47,500 nt of DNA from Glandiceps talaboti. Lineage: Eukaryota; Hemichordata; Enteropneusta; Spengelidae. Within the stretch, counting starts at the first letter, position 1. Each line of letters begins with the position of its first letter. Under the pieces are notes generated by a model. That model made no database searches, had not been told where the DNA came from, and saw nothing but the letters and a program-made list of their open reading frames with translations. The position numbers and the translations under genes were made by a program. Location of the stretch: NCBI RefSeq assembly GCF_964340395.1, contig NC_135561.1, forward strand, positions 1,855,001 to 1,902,500, written 5' to 3'. Shown here piece by piece: positions 44,071 through 47,500 of this stretch.

Positions 44071-47031
44071 GCACCACATATTTCATACGTTACTTTACTC
44101 AAGATAGAAATATTAATTTAAAAGCAATCCTTTTCTAAATTAAAGTTGAGCGAAAGTAGATGACTTCAAAAAGTGACTACCCCCGTCGACATTGTCTTTT
44201 TTATTTATATAGTTTTGTCTGATGTACTGAGAGTATAAGATGATAGTGCATTTATTGTTCATTTTTTAGGCTAGGTACTCATTGTACATAAATCATGTAA
44301 TGCTATGGCATCATCAGGTTACACTTCATTGTGTCTGAATAATAATAGTCCAATAATAGAATTGCCACAGTCTTACCGGTCACTGTTTAAAGTTAATTAA
44401 AGATGTCATAATTAATTAAAACAATCCATTTATTGTATAATCATGCAACCTAGAAAGAAAGTCCTGTGAATCACAGACAACTACGTTTGTTGACTTGAAA
44501 ACATGGATCTTTAATTACTTAACACTTCCAAATTATTGATGAAAGTGAACCAATATTTGAATGACAGTGAAGCGACCTTAACACTCTAGTCTGGATACCA
44601 ACTGTGGTTTCTATTTAACCCTGTGAATCGTAGCGATACTGTATAAGAACTAGACTATTAACACTCAGTCTCCATAACATACTATTATTGTTCGTTGGCT
44701 CCACAATGGAACACTAGTACGACTAGCAGACAGAATAATTTTGTTGTTCACTACCTGCACTACTGTCAACTCAACAATAAGAGCGAGGCCAAATAAAGGT
44801 GATTGAACTGTGTAGATCCAACGCTGGCTCTATACTTCTAGCCATTTTAAGTGAAGTCTCAAAGTGGACAAATTCTCTTTTGGTAAGACTTTTCAAAGCA
44901 TACAATCGGCATTAAAATCCCCTCACCCCAAAAGGTTAAAGCTGGTTAGTGGTGTCATTCCCACAGCGTACATAATATTACACGGTCTGGTAAACAACTC
45001 TCCTAAAGATCTTCACATTATAATCAACCAGAGACCCTGTTGTGACTCGGGGTCTATGATTCAAATGATCACAATAACTTGTCTTTTAAAGTGTAAAGAA
45101 CTGGTCGCATTTTTTCTTCAATTATGCAAAGTCGCTGTCACTTTGATGTAAAATAAAACGAACAAATGATTTATTAGACGGTGATTGTGACTACGAGGTT
45201 TTCCTGTCGGCAAGATTGGACAATTACTCAGACCAAATTCTTGTTTTATAAAAAAAAACATTAATGACTTAGCTTCCGTGTGTATACATTGTTTTATGTT
45301 TTATCTCCATGGCAATTGAATTGTTGCACGCTCGATTTGGTAAAGGTTTACAATTTCAACTTTCAAACCTTTTTTTTTTTTTTTTTTTTTTTAAATTAGT
45401 ATTTGCGTCATTTACCTTTTATTTGCTTTCATTTTTTGTAGGAAGTTTCGAATACGTGATGGTATAACATTGTTTGATTTCGGACCAAGTCCATGCGCAC
45501 GTCGTGTCAGAATGACTCTTATGGAGAAGAACAAAGCTTGGGAATCGGTAAGACGTTATAATTATGAACGATATACTTGCAAGATGATCTAATTCTATAA
45601 ACAATGTCGTTGTTTCTCCAGTCCATGAAAGGATTGAAGGAGTCTTTATTATTTCCCCAACGTGACAGTTCAAATTTCATTTCCATTTATATTCAATTTG
45701 AATGTATTTTATAGGTTGAAGTTAATCTATTGTATGCTGAGCAAAAGACACCAGAATTCCTGAAAATCAATCCGAACGGGAAAGTACCAGCTATAACAAT
45801 ACACAATGAAGAGGTAGGATTATTGTATTCATTAGACAGATATTTTCGTATTATAATCATACGCTGTCCAGTGATTGGTCCAGAATAAGTCACGTGGGAT
45901 AAATTAAATTACAACATCAACTGATTTTGTAATTTAAACTATGAGGTCACTGCGTATTACTTTTATACAGCACTGTAAATAGTGCATGATGACGTCATCT
46001 CATAACAAACATCGTGTGGCATTAGGGATTATAAGAAACCCAGATGTGCTGGTCTAGGCAGAGTTCATTTTTGTAGCATTTTTATGTATATTCGTAATTT
46101 CAATATTATCATAAATGCAATTTGGCATACAGCAACATTTGCCCCCCCCCCCCCCGGTGTGAATTATCCCCCCCTCCCCATTGATTGTGAAATTACCGCT
46201 ATTTTTGTATGTCCTTTCTAATTGTCTACGGACTACAAAGTATATATTCTTCAACAAAACATAAAAAATGCTAAGTATACATTTACATAATTTTATGTTT
46301 ATATCCACAGGGTATTCCTGACTGTATGTTATACGAGGCTAACGTCATAACAGAGTATCTTGATACTATGCTGCCTGGAATAGAGTTGTATCCCAAGGAT
46401 CCTTGGGAGAAAGCACAAATCCGATACTGGCAGGAATGGGAACTCAGTCTCACGGATGTAAGTCACATATAACGGCATTACTGAACAAATGTCATTAATA
46501 ATTCAACTGGTCAGAGAAAGCGATAACAGGAGCCTATTAAATTTAATAACATCTTTTGTTTTTATTTGCTAGACGGAACTTTAGTATAAAATTAATTGCT
46601 TTATGAATTTTGAGGATTTGATTTGAGAGCCGTCAAAAATTCAAAAGATGAAACACAATATTATTGTTGTCATAGGCAACAAAAAGTACATAACTTGCAT
46701 ACCATATTAGTACATGGAATAAATAGATACCCACAAAGTCTAGTTGAGTCGATACTGGCAATGAAAGGCCAAGCATTTCATACTTATTATAGTGGTGACA
46801 TCTTTTTTGCGTAAGTGTTAATTCGTTCTTTTCATAGAATTTCAACTTCGCTTCAGAACAAATACTCTCGCTAATTCGTTAAATTGGTTTATTTCTGGTA
46901 CATTTCCAGGACTTTGTACCATACATGTACCACAACGTGTTTGGATTTACATTCAGGGCGATTCACTCATCGCCAGAACGTCTCCTAAAAGACAAAAAAG
47001 CACCACAACTAATGTATGAATTTTTCAAACA
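43284..47031 (+). CDS. Glutathione S-transferase-fold protein, 5' five exons; gene runs off the window
   Basis: Seen: exons 43284-43321, 45442-45547, 45715-45813, 46311-46457 and 46910-47031 with GT-AG sites and in-frame joins, giving 170 codons plus two bases; the last donor (GTAAGT at 47032) needs a further exon outside the window. Residues 1-13 are MGSLFSKEETPQQ, then a thioredoxin-like domain from about residue 21 (TLFDFGPSPCARRVRMTL). SPC at 29-31 sits where GSTs carry the catalytic Ser or Cys; NPNGKVPAI supplies the cis-Pro loop (Pro73). YEANVITEYL occupies the place of the usual E-S pair that binds the glutathione glutamyl group; here it reads E-A. The helical C-terminal domain starts near residue 115 (PWEKAQIRYW). 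The class is not resolved; substrate and activity are unknown. Start context CCACCATGG is optimal. Confidence 0.85.
43578..43621. repeat. Perfect 19-bp inverted repeat with 6-nt loop, GST intron 1
   Basis: CATGGATCTATAACTGAGA, loop GGACAT, then the exact complement. No flanking duplication or T-run is seen. Confidence 0.9.
43987..44070. repeat. (AATC)n / (CACT)n microsatellite, GST intron 1
   Basis: About 20 TCAA/TCAC tetranucleotide units. Confidence 0.95.
44080..45441. other. GST intron 1, distal part; nothing further seen
   Basis: AT-rich, with a run of about 22 T at 45370-45391 before the exon 2 acceptor. No internal gene recognised. Confidence 0.5.
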
Positions 47032-47500
47032 GTAAGTAATGTCATTTTCACATGAACATAACAAGGTAAACTATGTTTCTCAAAGGAAAGGTTTTAGTCT
47101 GTATTTTTAATAATTCAATCCAGGAAAAACGAAGACAGCGGAAGTGAAAATACAGAGCTAATTATCCATCGAATGTCTATGAGTCATTTAAAGCATGTCA
47201 TTTAAAATAAATTAGTTAAACCAACATTCTTCTGTATTTATTCATATTAGAAATTTCATGAGTTTATGAAAAATGATAAAACAATAATAAAATATAACAT
47301 GGTACGATAAATTATAACAATATAAAATCTTCAGTTTGGTAGAAACTTGCAATAAGTTTATTTAATTAAAATAAAACAAAATCAGATTGATAGAAAGTTG
47401 CCGGCTTAGTATGGTATTCGCTGAACTCAGCTACTTGGTATTATGGATCATAGCGTGTACTTCTCACCATTGTATAAATTATCTAAACTCTTATCCAGAC
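47032..47500. other. Start of GST intron 5, to the window edge
   Basis: Begins GTAAGT; AT-rich. I see no further exon carrying the end of a GST C-terminal domain, so the rest of the gene must lie to the right. Confidence 0.6.

Overview
This is animal nuclear DNA: AT-rich, with many introns, very rich in microsatellites and minisatellites, and with metazoan splice signals (GT-AG, many GTAAGT/GTGAGT donors). I cannot name the species. The gene content and repeats would fit a marine invertebrate, but that is inference. I assembled three protein-coding genes exon by exon; every junction keeps the reading frame.

Layout. (1) Positions 5180-26923, minus strand: a complete Niemann-Pick C1 (NPC1) gene with 19 coding exons and 1361 codons. 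It has a signal peptide, a Cys-rich sterol-binding N-terminal domain, a Pro-rich linker, a sterol-sensing domain, a Cys-rich lumenal domain and a C-terminal DRSPLL tail. (2) Positions 30433-40254, plus strand, head-to-head with NPC1: a complete SLC17 / sialin-like transporter with 10 coding exons and 523 codons. (3) Positions 43284-47031 and beyond the right edge, plus strand: the 5' part of a glutathione S-transferase-fold protein with an N-myristoylation-type start (MGSLFSK). The first two are lysosomal membrane exporters in vertebrates (sterol, and sialic acid or acidic solutes). Each carries MiT/TFE (CLEAR-like) E-boxes within about 300 bp of its start codon, including the identical 10-mer GTCACCTGAC, which suggests co-regulation.

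The non-coding part is dominated by repeats. NPC1 introns hold at least seven minisatellites (units 35, 36, 42, 64, 80, 108 bp and others), a 1.5-kb TA-flanked inverted-repeat transposon and two copies of a foldback element. A 48/49-bp minisatellite made of two hairpins lies downstream of NPC1. The NPC1-sialin intergenic region and sialin intron 1 hold long (CA)n/(TA)n/(TG)n tracts. Embedded in these are five sequences with the complete conserved core of a hammerhead self-cleaving ribozyme: two in tandem on plus, one on minus, and a divergent pair forming an almost perfect 174-bp palindrome. Such ribozymes are known from Penelope-like retroelements and retrozymes. Sialin intron 9 begins with a tandem amplification of the end of exon 9 together with its splice donor, and also holds a 166-bp MITE with an 8-bp target duplication.

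Positions 1-5179 and 40255-43283 show no gene I can support.
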